Shown: one piece after another, positions 32,301 through 39,453 of the stretch
How the letters are laid out: the number at the start of each line of letters is the position of its first letter
Numbering within the stretch: the first letter of the stretch is position 1
Assembly: GCA_037951105.1 (NCBI GenBank)
Contig: JBAMJV010007754.1
Location: 1-64,000, forward strand
Direction: 5' to 3'
From: Echinarachnius parma
Taxonomy: Eukaryota > Echinodermata > Echinoidea > Clypeasteroida > Echinarachniidae
Length of the DNA: 64,000 nt
The notes under the pieces: generated by a model
What the model was told of the DNA's origin: nothing
The model's input: only the letters and a program-made list of their open reading frames with translations
Databases searched by the model: none
Translations under genes and position numbers: made by a program

Positions 32301-35300
32301 CACATCTGGACACCAACGGTTACAGCCTCTGTATGATTGTCTTCTTACAATCATTGTTAATGGTATGTCTGTGTTTTGTTTCCAATTCAAATTGTCTACA
32401 TGTAGTAACTGTCATTCCTTGCCCTGAAGAAGATCCAGCTAGGATTGAAAACTAGGCTCCTATTGACGATCTATTTTGATTTCATAGAGAGGGGAAATAC
32501 ATTCAATGAAAACAAATTAAATAAATTATGCAATGTTGTACTTTCTAGATTACTTTTAAACGAATTTGCTGCTAGTAGTAACAACTTACATGTAGCCCAA
32601 AGCAGCAGAAGAGAATTAAAATCATCAAAGAGTCCCATTTAGTAGTTTCTCAGAGGGGGGAGGGAGGGGTAATTAAATATCTGGTGCATTTAGGCTATAA
32701 AAGTGAACAAGAGGGAGGTTACTTTTATTTTTCCAGTTTTCTCATATGTGGAAGGATTAACCTGAGGTATATTAGTTTTAAAATAAGGTATTTCTAGGAA
32801 TTATTCTACTTTTCAATAAATTATCTCTTTACCCCAGTCTCCCCATACCTGAAAAGTCTGTCCATGGTGTATCACCCAACAATAATTTGCATTGCATTGT
32901 TTAGTTGAATCTTTGTAGATTCATAAGGAAGAAGAGCAAGAAATCTGAGATTTTACATAAGCTATTACTAGAAGTTATACTTACATTTTTATAATGACTG
33001 CTCTTTTTCCCCTCAGTTTCTCCCTACCTGAAGAGCCTGTCCATGGTATCGGCCAACAAGATGTTGCACCTGCTGGAGGCATTCTCCACCCCCTGGTTCC
33101 TCTTCTCCAGCCCGGCCAACCACCATCTCGTCTTCTTCCTCCTCGAGATCTTCAACAACATCATCCAGTACCAGTTTGACGGTGGGTACAACATTTGTTG
33201 CTTTTGATGTAAATGTTGCTGATGTTGTGATGTAATGGTGTACTGTTTTTGTAATTGTGGTAGTGATTGTGTGGTTGCTTTTGGTAGTGCTGTTACCGCT
33301 AATGCTCAAGATCTTTAACACAGGTCATCCAGTATCAGTTTGATGGTGGGTACACCTTCTGTGGTAGGTGATAGTTATGTTGTGGTTTGAGTTCTGATGT
33401 TGGTTTTGTTATTGTGATAGTCTTCAACAACATCATTTTATAGTTTGTTCATGTTATGTTTGTGATGTATGATTATTTTGCTATGGCGATATTGGTGTGA
33501 TTGTGATTGCATTATCTGTTGTCAATCAGTCAGACATACATCTAGAAGAGAAAATCTTTATTCTGGTGAATTTGTTGCTGATATTTGTTCACAACTATTT
33601 CTTTATTATTTAGTTTTTAAGTTATAACAATTTATAAGCGTCTTGTACCTCCTTCTGATGTAGGCAACTCCAACCTGGTTTACACCATCATCCGAAAGCG
33701 TGCAGTGTTCCATCAAATGGCCAACTTGCCAGCACATTAAACATCAATTTTAAAGAGAAAAGCTTTGTTATGGTCAATTTGTTTACAATTTTCTGTTTGT
33801 ACTTGTTTTAAGTTTAATAACTTTAGGTATTGTAATCTTCCTTCTGTTACAGGCAACTCCAACCTAGTGTACACCATCATCCGGAAGCGTACCGTGTTCC
33901 ACCAGATGGCCAACCTGCCAGCCGATCAGGCGTCAATCTCCAAAGCCCTTGCGAAGAGGAGCAAGAAACTCAACCCTGGCCCTAGTAGTGAATACCCAGA
34001 GGGTATATCCATGGAGGGGTCCATGCAGGCAGCAGAGGCTGAGCCAGGAACACTGAAGGCTACGCTGCTTGCTACACCAGGTAATTTGTCCCTCGGATAG
34101 GATGTTAAGTGGAAATTATGTGTGTAGGATTAACCCATATTTAAGGTTTTTTGAAGCACTACTAATGCACACTAAAACAGTATGGATTACCCGGAGGCAA
34201 CATCCATGGAAGGTTCTATGCAGGCAGCAGAGGCTGAACCAGGAACACTGAAGGCTACACTGCTTGCTACACCAGGTAATTTGTCCCTCGGATAGGATGT
34301 TAAGTGGAAATTATGTGTGTAGGATTAACCCATACTTAAGGTTTTTTAAAGCACTACTAATGCACACTAAAACAGTATGGATTACCCGGAGGTAGCGTCC
34401 ATGGAAGGGTCCATGCAGGCAGCAGTAGCTGAGCCGGGAACACTGAAGGCTACACTGCTAGCTACACCAGTAGCACATTTCATAAAACACTTGCAATTGT
34501 TGTAAGTGTCCAATTATTGTAACTATTTGGTCAACAGCAATCAGCATGGAGCATTACAGCTGTTGCCATGGTAGTTACACTAATTGGACACTTACAACAA
34601 TTGCAAGTGTTTTATAAAATGGGCTACAGGTAATATGTCCCATGGATCCCTAAGTTGATTTCTTAATCCTTTGGGTTTGTGTCAGGTTTATGATAGCTTC
34701 TGACCATCACAAACATTGAATACTAAGGGGTTTTAGGGAAGAACGCAGCATCAGGGTTTTCTATAGCTCAGCTGGTAGAGCACCGGTCTAGCAATCCAGA
34801 GGTCTTGGGTTCAAATCCCTGAGAAATCCCATTTTCTTTGCTCAGTCTTCAAATACATATATGTATTATAAATAACTTTCATTCTGTAATGTCCATATTG
34901 TTTCTCTTTGCAGGTGTGTCGATGATGACGGAGACATCCAAGGTGATGCCTGGTGAAGCAGCTGCAGCTGCTGCAGCCATGGTGGAGAGAGCGGGTGAGG
35001 AGAACCCAGAGCTGGCTGGGGGAGGGGGAGACAACATGGCTCTGAGTGTGAGTATTTTAGCCCTGTCTTCAGGTTTATTTCTCTATGTTCCCATTCACAT
35101 ATATATTTTCTTTATGCCTGTGCCAGTGTGCCATGATTCACCAGAAGGCATTATTTTTTAGAATTAAATAGAAGATTTATCAAATGGTGACCCCAACCCA
35201 GACTTGGGTAGCCTAGAACATAGAAAACATGTTAAAAATCTATTTCATCCAGTTCATGTGGTCTGGCAAGTAAAATGGGACAATAGTGAAATTCTGGTGG

Positions 35301-36386
35301 CCTCAAGCTTAATTTTGAAGGCCCCTTGTACATGTAGTGCCTAGTTTGAGCCCTGTTTTATTCTCTTTTTGCATCCCCAGATCAAAGCAGCTGTGTCGGA
35401 CACAGAGAGCCAGGCCCCGGAGTCCAGCAGGCAGCCTCCCCAGGACGGTCAGGCTAGGACGCGGTCATCGTCGGACGAGGCTCGACCCTCCAACCTGCAG
35501 AGGACTGGCTCCACGTCGTCCAGCACGGCGGCCAGCGTGGTGGGAGAGTGGAGGCCCACTCCAGAATGGGTGAGCATGATTTGATGTTTGTATTAGTCAT
35601 CAAATGTGTGTAAGTGCGGGCTGGCATTTCATCCTATGACCGGGGTAATGATAGTGTAAGGTGCTTAGAGATTTAATTGTACAATATTAGGTGCTATATA
35701 AATCAAACCTATGATTATTATGTTAAGTCAGAAGATTTTAGATAGGGGTAAATTTAGTTTAAAAGGATGATTTCCCATAGAGATGATTTCATATAAGGTG
35801 CTATAGAAATCAAACATATTATAATTATTATTATCATTATCATTGTTATAATTAATACAGGTGCAATCATGGAAGCAGAAGCTGCCCCTTCAGACCATCA
35901 TGAGGCTGCTACAGGTCTTGGTGCCTCAAGTAGAGAAGATCTGCATTGACAAGTGAGTCCAAGTTTATTGTCATTTTCCAATAGTGATATCACAAAGTCA
36001 GTGGGGATTTTCCCCTCTACATCATCACGCGCCTGTCAGAGGGGCATATTACAGCTAAATTATATTAAACAGGAACTCCTCCAAATCATATCCAACTTTA
36101 CATTTAAACTCTAATCCACCAGATAAAAGATGAACAATATGTAAAGTGCAAGTTGCATTTAATATTGTGTTTGTTGTATTTGATATTGTAGGCAAAGGAT
36201 TATTAAAGTGTATTTCTTTATTTCCAGGGGGCTGACAGACGAGAGTGAAATCCTCAAGTTTCTCCAGCACGGCACCCTGGTCGGTCTGCTCCCCGTCCCC
36301 CATCCCATCCTCATCAGGAAGTACCAGGCCAACTCTGGCACCACACTCTGGTTCCGCACGTACATGTGGGGTGTCATCTATCTCAG
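17245..36386 (+). CDS. HID1: HID1 domain-containing protein (18 of ~19 exons)
   Basis: HID1 is a conserved peripheral protein of the medial/trans-Golgi, N-myristoylated, needed for dense-core vesicle biogenesis; the worm mutant forms dauers at high temperature. The 18 exons join in frame with no stop and give about 810 codons collinear with the vertebrate protein (788 residues). The N-terminus MGGTDSKLNFRKAVVQL keeps the myristoylation glycine. Conserved blocks include YIFEDPDWRGFFWST, YDPVGYGMPYNHLLFSD, LSRIHREEDFHFILKG, FHQELLVLFWKMCDHNKKF and HPILIRKYQANSGT. Exons 15-16 form a variable Ala/Gly- and Ser-rich linker. The final exon (vertebrate NVDPPVWYDTDVKLFEIQRV) was not found. It is divergent from CCNF; introns are rich in transposons and exon copies. 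Confidence 0.97.
17311..18127 (+). other. HID1 intron 1, 5' part; nothing recognised
   Basis: AT-rich intron with no repeat family, exon copy or RNA gene that I recognise. Confidence 0.5.
18246..21071. mobile_element. DNA transposon with TIR and subterminal repeats
   Basis: The ends hold a perfect 15-base inverted repeat, GGGCAGGTCCAAGCT (18249-18263) and AGCTTGGACCTGCCC (21057-21071). ACATG is duplicated on both sides (18241-18245, 21072-21076). Inside, GTGACGTACGGGACA recurs: plus orientation at 18424, 18746 and 18766, reverse orientation at 19537, 20863 and 21033, with a degenerate reverse copy at 18589. No transposase frame is visible, so it is non-autonomous. Without its nested insertion it would be about 1.7 kb. 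The superfamily is not assigned. Confidence 0.85.
19640..20763. mobile_element. hAT-like element nested in the TIR element
   Basis: Perfect 15-base terminal inverted repeats, CAACGCTCGAAATTA (left) and TAATTTCGAGCGTTG (right), are flanked by the direct repeat GTTTACT. Subterminal GGGCCAG/CTGGCCC and CGGGCCACCA motifs occur at both ends. A 7-8 base target duplication fits hAT elements. The interior has a hairpin (GACATTTGCCTC/GAGGCAAATGTC near 19880-19910) and a run of more than 20 C at about 19971. No transposase is seen. Confidence 0.85.
21542..21666. mobile_element. small inverted-repeat MITE
   Basis: About 30 bases at each end are inverted copies: TCTACCAAAGTGTGCCCACG ... and CGTGGGCACGTTTTGGTAGA. 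It lies just upstream of HID1 exon 2 in intron 1. Confidence 0.8.
21747..21896 (+). CDS. HID1: HID1 exon 2
   Basis: A 50-codon exon reading PVEAGDDAFWDQFWADSVTS and ending EESPSNLATLCYK, near-identical to the vertebrate protein. The acceptor is GAACAG and the donor AAG|GTGATT. Confidence 0.97.
21846..22210 (+). repeat. tandem copies of HID1 exon 2 end plus intron flank
   Basis: The block CTGAGAGAGGAGTCACC..CCAACCTAGCAACTC..TATAAGGTGA plus the following TTAGAGATTAGCAGAGTTTTGTT is present three times: in the real exon and again starting near 21979 and 22150. The two intronic copies keep the donor-like TAAGGTGA but carry substitutions and no acceptor. The spacing of copies is 128 and 170 bases. 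Confidence 0.9.
22593..22754 (+). CDS. HID1: HID1 exon 3
   Basis: A 54-codon exon with AVEKLVSAAETGC and RLLTRILPYIFEDPDWRGFF. The acceptor is TTATTAG and the donor TCA|GTGAGT, phase 0. Confidence 0.97.
23633..23659 (+). CDS. HID1: HID1 exon 4 (27-base microexon)
   Basis: Nine codons, ANMEGVDDF, between the CCGGTAG acceptor and the GTAAGT donor. They fill the acidic, variable linker between exons 3 and 5 in phase 0. The exon is short and not conserved in sequence, so it could be optional. Confidence 0.7.
23779..24200. mobile_element. TTAA-flanked MITE, family 1 copy B
   Basis: Ends TTAAAGGGTACCACCACCC and GGTGGTCCCCTTTAA match copy A at 11868-12313, and most of the interior aligns (for example ACATCTTTAGTATTCCATTC and GAGCGAACGAATCGCCCGGGA). 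It lies in HID1 intron 4. Confidence 0.85.
24574..24834. mobile_element. TGTGACCGGCTA MITE, copy A
   Basis: The ends are TGTGACCGGCTA and TAGCCGGTCA, inverted. The whole 260-base body is present in reverse orientation at 42438-42696 (for example GGTATGAAAATCTACATTTTA). Non-coding. Confidence 0.8.
25430..25520. repeat. short TTAACCC/GGGTTAA repeat
   Basis: TTAACCCGTTCACTACTACA ... CAATGGGTTAA resembles 38800-38946 and 5085-5215, with the same inverted TTAACCC ends. Confidence 0.5.
25618..25712 (-). repeat. tRNA-derived SINE head (second type)
   Basis: Read on the minus strand, TGGTCTAGTGGTCAGAGCTC resembles a pol III A box region and GGGTTCAAACC a B box about 35 bases later. The cloverleaf stems do not pair well, so this is a SINE relic rather than a tRNA gene. 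Confidence 0.5.
26035..26200. mobile_element. MITE with ACAGTCAAACCTG ends
   Basis: It starts ACAGTCAAACCTGTGTATAC and ends CCAGTTTGACTGT, a terminal inverted repeat. It shares GACCACCTAAGGGAAA and GGGAATCACTTTTGG with the family at 8190 and 14806. A related fragment follows at 26441-26560. It lies in HID1 intron 4. Confidence 0.75.
26222..26380. repeat. short copy of the GGGGGCTACTTTT repeat
   Basis: TCGGGGGCTACTTTTCAAGC and GCAGGGGCGAATTCGCC match motifs of 410-720. Confidence 0.65.
27200..27304 (+). CDS. HID1: HID1 exon 5
   Basis: A 35-codon exon with ESLPLAQSLLAALSDLLFCP and DFTVVAAKKTG, matching the vertebrate LAESLLLAIADLLFCPDFTV. The acceptor is TGTGCAG and the donor CCT|GTGAGT. Confidence 0.96.
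27521..27751. mobile_element. hAT-like MITE
   Basis: Inverted ends CAATGCTAGAAATTAAC and GTTAATTTCTAGCACTG are flanked by near-identical TTATAATA/TATAATGT. The ends resemble those at 19640 and 7063, and the interior has GGCCC/GGCCACC motifs. It lies 48 bases upstream of HID1 exon 6. Confidence 0.75.
27799..27967 (+). CDS. HID1: HID1 exon 6
   Basis: It encodes SIDSCEYIWDAGVGCA and RTEILKLLLTCFSETMYLAP, well conserved. The acceptor is TATGTAG and the donor GCAA|GTAAGT, leaving one base. Confidence 0.96.
28037..28146 (+). pseudogene. decayed copy of HID1 exon 6
   Basis: CCCCTCCCCACTATGTCCAC, TCGATCAGAACCGGACAGA and TTGACCTGCTTCTCAGGGAC repeat the 3' two-thirds of exon 6 (27869-27972) about 170 bases downstream, ending in a damaged donor (CATTAAGT for CAAGTAAGT). 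It lies in intron 6 and has no acceptor in the expected place. Confidence 0.9.
28405..28785. mobile_element. TTAA-flanked MITE, family 2 copy A
   Basis: Ends TTAAAGGGACTTAGTAAC and GATCCCTTTAA. It aligns along its length with 47777-48155 and in part with 63560-63800. Its left end is in HID1 intron 6. Confidence 0.85.
28879..28936 (+). CDS. HID1: HID1 exon 7
   Basis: A short exon reading SDAHSLPNQWISFFCSSDN, equivalent to ESGSTNPWVQFFCSTEN. The acceptor is TTACCAG and the donor ACAG|GTATGT. Confidence 0.93.
29127..29230 (+). pseudogene. decayed copy of HID1 exon 8, upstream
   Basis: CCAGACATGGGCCAGCTACTG, then CGCTGCTGAATATTTGT and ATGGTGTGCCCTACAACCAC, copy the acceptor and first ~100 bases of exon 8 (29651-29752) with about 20% difference. 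It breaks at TCAGCCACATGA. It lies in intron 7, ahead of the real exon. Confidence 0.9.
29262..29560. repeat. interspersed repeat with CCGTCCGTCC and GTCAAAGGTCA
   Basis: GTCGAGCCCACAGAGGTGG, a CCGTCCGTCCGTCC tract and two copies of CTGCATCTGTTTGTAACCAA separated by GTCAAAGGTCACATAAG. The internal repeat of about 155 bases and the style suggest a common dispersed element. Confidence 0.65.
29655..29862 (+). CDS. HID1: HID1 exon 8
   Basis: It encodes HALPLFTSLLNIACAYDPVG, YGMPYNHLLFSDTREPLVE and VASQILVVTLDHANPHNVAP. The acceptor is TATTCCAG and the donor GAG|GTAAAG, phase 0 at the end. Confidence 0.97.
30312..30425 (+). CDS. HID1: HID1 exon 9
   Basis: A 38-codon exon with ENLFVNYLSRIHREEDFHFI and LKGITRLLNNPLIQ. 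The acceptor is TCTTTCAG and the donor CAG|GTACCA. Confidence 0.96.
30648..30728 (+). pseudogene. decayed copy of HID1 exon 10, 5' part
   Basis: TACAGACTTACATTTTGGGG, TCAACTAAGAAGAAAGCC and TTTCACCAAAAGCTACTGGA repeat the acceptor and first ~65 bases of exon 10 about 210 bases upstream of it, in intron 9. Confidence 0.88.
30861..31035 (+). CDS. HID1: HID1 exon 10
   Basis: It encodes TYLPGSTKKIAFHQELLVLF, WKMCDHNKKFLFYVLKSSDV and VPILYHLNDARADQ, closely matching vertebrates. The acceptor is GTTTACAG and the donor CAAT|GTAAGT. Confidence 0.97.
31149..31403. mobile_element. GGGGGTGTTTCACAAAGA MITE, copy A
   Basis: Inverted ends GGGGGTGTTTCACAAAG and CTTTGTGAAACACCCCCC, with subterminal AACTCTAAGTTGGACTTA and its reverse. 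A second copy is at 39454-39765. It sits between HID1 exon 10 and the decayed copy of its 3' half. Confidence 0.85.
31404..31530 (+). pseudogene. decayed copy of HID1 exon 10, 3' part
   Basis: TTTCTCTTCTACGTGCTGAA, AAGCAGTGATGTTCTGG and CCATTCTATATTACCTCAA, followed by GTGTAAGTGTTTTCGGCATC, copy the last ~95 bases of exon 10 together with its donor and the first ~25 intron bases (31036-31060). One deviation is TACCAG for GATCAA at the exon end. Confidence 0.9.
31665..31816 (+). CDS. HID1: HID1 exon 11
   Basis: It encodes RVGLMHIGVFILLLLSGERN, FGVRLNKPYSVRVPMDIPVF and TGTHADFLII, among the most conserved parts of the family. The acceptor is TTTCAG and the donor ATA|GTGAGT. Confidence 0.97.
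31817..32283 (+). other. HID1 intron 11; nothing recognised
   Basis: AT-rich intron with no identifiable repeat or exon copy. Confidence 0.5.
32284..32362 (+). CDS. HID1: HID1 exon 12
   Basis: It encodes VFHKIITSGHQRLQPLYDCL and LTIIVN. The acceptor is CATCAG and the donor AATG|GTATGT. Confidence 0.96.
32835..32882 (+). pseudogene. decayed copy of HID1 exon 13 start
   Basis: CCCCAGTCTCCCCATACCTG and AAAAGTCTGTCCATGGTGT copy the acceptor and first ~40 bases of exon 13 (33011-33056), 180 bases upstream in intron 12, then diverge. Confidence 0.85.
33017..33181 (+). CDS. HID1: HID1 exon 13
   Basis: It encodes SPYLKSLSMVSANKMLHLLE, AFSTPWFLFSSPANHHLVFF and LLEIFNNIIQYQFDG. The acceptor is CCCCTCAG and the donor GACG|GTGGGT. 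Confidence 0.97.
33303..33352 (+). pseudogene. decayed copy of HID1 exon 13 end
   Basis: AAGATCTTTAACACAGGTCA and TCCAGTATCAGTTTGATGG followed by GTGGGTACAC copy the last ~35 bases of exon 13 plus its donor and intron start. A further trace, GTCTTCAACAACATCATTT, is at 33420. Confidence 0.85.
33655..33740 (+). pseudogene. decayed copy of HID1 exon 14 start
   Basis: GATGTAGGCAACTCCAACCT, GTTTACACCATCATCCGAAA and CATCAAATGGCCAACTTGCC copy the acceptor and first ~75 bases of exon 14 about 190 bases upstream. It keeps a usable AG and an open frame (GNSNLVYTIIRKRAVFHQMA), then hits a stop (CCAGCACATTAA) and has no donor at the right place. Confidence 0.88.
33853..34080 (+). CDS. HID1: HID1 exon 14
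   Basis: It encodes NSNLVYTIIRKRTVFHQMAN, LPADQASISKALAKRSKK and AEPGTLKATLLATPG, as in vertebrates. The acceptor is GTTACAG and the donor CCAG|GTAATT. Its last ~95 bases are the first unit of a 195-base tandem repeat continuing into intron 14. Confidence 0.96.
33985..34470 (+). repeat. 195-base tandem repeat spanning HID1 exon 14 end
   Basis: Three units, with the ATGCAGGCAGCAG anchor at 34023, 34218 and 34413, an exact 195-base period. Unit 1 is real exon plus intron start; units 2 and 3 carry GGCAGCAGAGGCTGAACCAG, CTGAAGGCTACACTGCTTGC and the donor with GTCCCTCGGATAGGATGTT. Units 2-3 stay open in the HID1 frame over the copied exon part but lack an in-phase acceptor. The third unit is cut by a MITE at 34471. 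Confidence 0.92.
34473..34624. mobile_element. MITE with 45-base inverted ends, TA target
   Basis: ACATTTCATAAAACACTTGC ... and GCAAGTGTTTTATAAAATGG are inverted, continuing through AATTGTTGTAAGTGTCCAATT. TA flanks both ends. It is inserted in the copied donor region of the third unit of the exon 14 tandem repeat. Confidence 0.88.
34750..34850 (+). repeat. tRNA-derived SINE, head fragment
   Basis: TAGCTCAGCTGGTAGAGCA (A box region), CTAGCAA (anticodon-loop position, AGC-like) and GGTTCAAATCC (B box) are followed by CCCATTTTCTTTGCTC. The same head and tail occur at 44632-44712 (minus) and 50843-50905. The stems pair poorly, so it is a SINE and not an active tRNA gene. Confidence 0.75.
34914..35047 (+). 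CDS. HID1: HID1 exon 15 (variable linker)
   Basis: It encodes VSMMTETSKVMPGEAAAAAA followed by AMVERAGEENPELAGGGGD. This is the low-complexity, poorly conserved linker of HID1. The acceptor is TTTGCAG and the donor AGT|GTGAGT; phases fit both neighbours. Confidence 0.88.
35381..35569 (+). CDS. HID1: HID1 exon 16 (Ser-rich linker)
   Basis: A 63-codon exon rich in Ser, Arg, Gln and Pro, ending SVVGEWRPTPEW, which matches SASGQWSPTPEW of vertebrates. The acceptor is CCCCAG and the donor TGG|GTGAGC. Confidence 0.93.
35620..35850. repeat. SINE/LINE 3' tails (GGTGCTATATAAAT)
   Basis: AATATTAGGTGCTATATAAATC and ATAAGGTGCTATAGAAATC, each followed by an ATTATT-rich tail, match the 3' end of the full SINE at 44395-44712 (read on minus). 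They are 5'-truncated copies just upstream of HID1 exon 17. Confidence 0.65.
35861..35952 (+). CDS. HID1: HID1 exon 17
   Basis: It encodes VQSWKQKLPLQTIMRLLQVL and VPQVEKICIDK. The acceptor is AATACAG and the donor ACAA|GTGAGT. Confidence 0.97.
36228..36386 (+). CDS. HID1: HID1 exon 18 (last one found)
   Basis: It encodes GLTDESEILKFLQHGTLVGL, LPVPHPILIRKYQANSGTTL and WFRTYMWGVIYLR. The acceptor is TTTCCAG and the donor TCAG|GTAAGA, so one more exon of about 20 codons should follow. Confidence 0.97.
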
Positions 36387-36808
36387 GTAAGACAGATATC
36401 TTGTATCATATTCCGTCATTAGATCATTCAAAAGATTCATTAAGAAATCTGTATAAATATTAGTCTAGGAGACCTAGATTTTAGACATTGCTGAATTTAT
36501 TTGTTATATTAGATTGTTTAGAAGATCAGTAAAGAAATCTCTATAAATAATACATCATTTAGAAGGCCTATTTAGAAATTCCAACTTTGTTGTATTAGAT
36601 CATTTAGAAGATCTAGTGAGGAAACTCTTAATTTGATGTATTCTAGATCTGTGTAAATACTGTGAGTGCCTTTTGTGGAGCTGTCCTTAATCTTGTGTTT
36701 AATAAAAAAAAAAAAGAGTCTAGTGGAGTAGTGGGGCTTCAGATGCCTAGATGAGTTTTTGTAGTGTTGTTTTTAGCTTTGTTGTTGAATTGTTTGTGCT
36801 GTATTTTC

Positions 36809-37577
36809 TTAAAGGTATGGTGAAATCCCGGCTTTGATTCAGGTTTATAGCTTTGAATATGTGCCTATATTGATATACCACACTTTTTTTCTCAAAGAAA
36901 TCCTTTAGTTGGGCAAAAAAAGGTTAAATTTCATGCAACTTTTTGGAGTCGGCGTTCCATACTCCAAAAAAAGTGATTTATAGAGTGTGACGTCACTTGC
37001 AGTCTGTGACGTCACTTGCAGTCTGTGACGTCATCTATGACGTCATGAACATTTGTTTTTAGAAATTTCAAATTTGAACTTCATTTTCCGAAAGAGCGTC
37101 AAAAATAATGACCAAATACCGAAAATCAATTGAATATGTGAAGTATTGGCTGAGATATGCCCATGGGCAATTAGTGTTATAGATCTCTCGTTCATAAAGT
37201 TATTACCAGAGCACTATAACACTGATTGCCTATTGACAAAACATTCATTTGGATGGGCATATCTCAGCCAATACTTCACATATTCAATTGATTTTCGGTA
37301 TTTGGTCATTATTTTTGACGGTCTTTCGGAAAATGAAGTTCAAATTTGAAATTTCTCAGTACAAATGTTCATGACGTCATAGATGACGTCACAGACTGCA
37401 TGTGACGTAAATCTCCTTTTTTGGAGTATGGAACGCCGACGCCAAAGAGTTGCATGAAATTTACCTTTTTTTGCCCAACTAAAGGATTTATTTGAAAAAA
37501 AAGTGTGGTATATCAATATAGGCACATATTCAAAGCTATAAACCTGAATCAAAGCCGGGATTTCACCATACCTTTAA
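36809..37577. mobile_element. foldback element, ~370-base arms, TTAA-flanked
   Basis: The left arm from TTAAAGGTATGGTGAAATCC and the right arm to GGATTTCACCATACCTTTAA are inverted copies along most of their length, including TATGACGTCATGAACATTTG near the middle. TTAA bounds each end. The open frames inside are by chance. Confidence 0.92.
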
Positions 37578-38799
37578 ACATTATAGTGTAGGGATTAGAT
37601 AGCGGTAACCCTGCCCAGGACTTGTCACAAAAACACTCAGGCTTGTTAAATGTAAGAAATATTTTAATTTACTTTTGTAAATTCCTTGTTAATGGGAAAT
37701 GAAATGAAATGACAGTGAATAATGAAACTTATTATGACATAATTTACCTCACAATTTCTGTTTTTCAAATGGTTTTTAGACAATCTCTCCAGGAATTTAA
37801 TAGGGAATGTAATGAAATAACTGGGTCACCAGCATATCCAATTAAAAAATGCAAGTTTCGTGTCGGATGAAAAGCTACTCTATTGCCAAGAACAACGGTT
37901 TCTTTGGTTAATAATTATGATAATAATTGATTTGATGTTTACAGCGCCAGATATGAAAATCATCTCCTAGGCGCTTAAACAAATTTTACAACATAAGTTT
38001 CATTAAAGCAACAAAATTGTACTGAGAAACGTATCTTTTAAATTAAAACATTGTGGTCAATAGGAGGTATATTTGCTTTGAATGTTTGTAAACTGATCTA
38101 TTGGCCCTAACCCTGGTTTCTGCCTTTCATTCATTGGCCTAAGGTTCCCATACCCAGGGGGGAAAGTGAGTCAAAACCCAATCAAAATGTTGATAAGAAA
38201 TCATTATGAAGAAAAACTTTGGAAGGGAACATAAATAAATATACAAATAAATATGACTAATTGCAAATTACAAACTCATACATCTGAAGTACAAAGTAAT
38301 TTCTGAAATGTATTTTATTTTGTTTAGTTTTGATTTTAATGGCAACTAGTCTGATACTAACAAACATCACTAAAGATAACATTATTATTTCATTTGGGAA
38401 ATTTAGAAGTGCATTTAATATACAGTTTGATACTTTTTATTGTTCATTGCACACGCTGCTTCGCAAACATAAGCAGATGGAGTGAGCGGATAATTCTACG
38501 AGTATCCTGCATTAAACCCTGGAGGCAATTTTTAACGATTAAACATCAGTCTTTTCTATCACCTAAAATTTTCATTAAACATTTGTCTTTTTCTCTTTAC
38601 TTTTTTGCCCAATATTTGTATGTTTGGTAATTTTAAATAAAAGTGCAAAAAAGGATATGATCTTTAAAATTTGTCATGTTGGGCTTGTTTGGATTTTTTC
38701 TTGCATGTATTTTTTAGTTTTGACTCACCTTTCCTTTCAACCTGGGCTATGGTCATTCATAAGAAGCATGGCTGCATGCGTTAACCCATTCAGAACTGA
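37578..38799. other. no gene recognised
   Basis: AT-rich sequence after HID1 exon 18. A short GCGCCAG/CTAGGCGC repeat trace is at 37943-37975. The missing HID1 terminal exon was looked for here and not found. Confidence 0.45.
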
Positions 38800-38950
38800 C
38801 TGATTTTGGTTTAGCATGCATTCTCCATAGATTCATGCCCAATTGTTTGCGGGACCAGTCCTGGATGGGTTAACCTGTCCTACTAGATTTTGCAATCCCC
38901 ATAGAGTTGAAAAAAGGACCTACCAGGTTCCCTTAGGCAATGGGTTATAT
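38800..38950. repeat. two short TTAACCC/GGGTTA repeats
   Basis: GTTAACCCATTCAGAACTGA ... CTGGATGGGTTAACCTG is followed directly by ACTAGATTTTGCAATCCCC ... AGGCAATGGGTTA. Both have TTAACCC-type inverted ends, and the second matches 5085-5215. Confidence 0.6.
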
Positions 38951-39453
38951 GATAGACCATTTGGTAGAGTTAGATTTTGTTGAACTACACTGTAGATGAG
39001 AATGTGGTAGAACCCATACAAAATTGTTGTCTTATTATGTAACACATTTTTCTTCTGGAATATATGGTCTGTCTGTGTGTGTACATGTGTTTAGATGTGT
39101 GTTTGTATGATACAAATGGTTATGTAATCAATAATTATGTGAGACAAATTGATAAGTCTAATTATTAATGAAAAATGGTTATGCAATTAATAGAGACAAA
39201 TAATTTCTTTTATGAAAGAAAGGAACACAGCGATACGGTCAGCCATTTCTCTGTGATGATTTTCCCATTCCACAACAGTGAAAAATGGGTATCTGTTGGT
39301 AGCACCCTTTTATCATCGTTTCCTTACTTGTCATATTACTGGTTGCATTCATTTGTGGACAAATTCATTAAGTTTTAGTTTCTCAAGAAGACAATAAAGA
39401 TAATAAAGACAATGGGTGACAAGGAAGGTCCAACAATGGTGGAGATTATTTCA

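Noticed and set aside
34179-34280. Extra HID1 exon 14b encoding another AEPGTLKATLLATP block
   Set aside because: The upstream AG (AAACAG|TATGG) gives the wrong phase for splicing after exon 14, and exons 14 and 15 already join in frame. Kept as a tandem copy.
34750-34830. Possible functional tRNA-Ala (AGC)
   Set aside because: The acceptor and anticodon stems do not pair well, and the same head with the same 3' tail occurs at two other loci, so it is a SINE.
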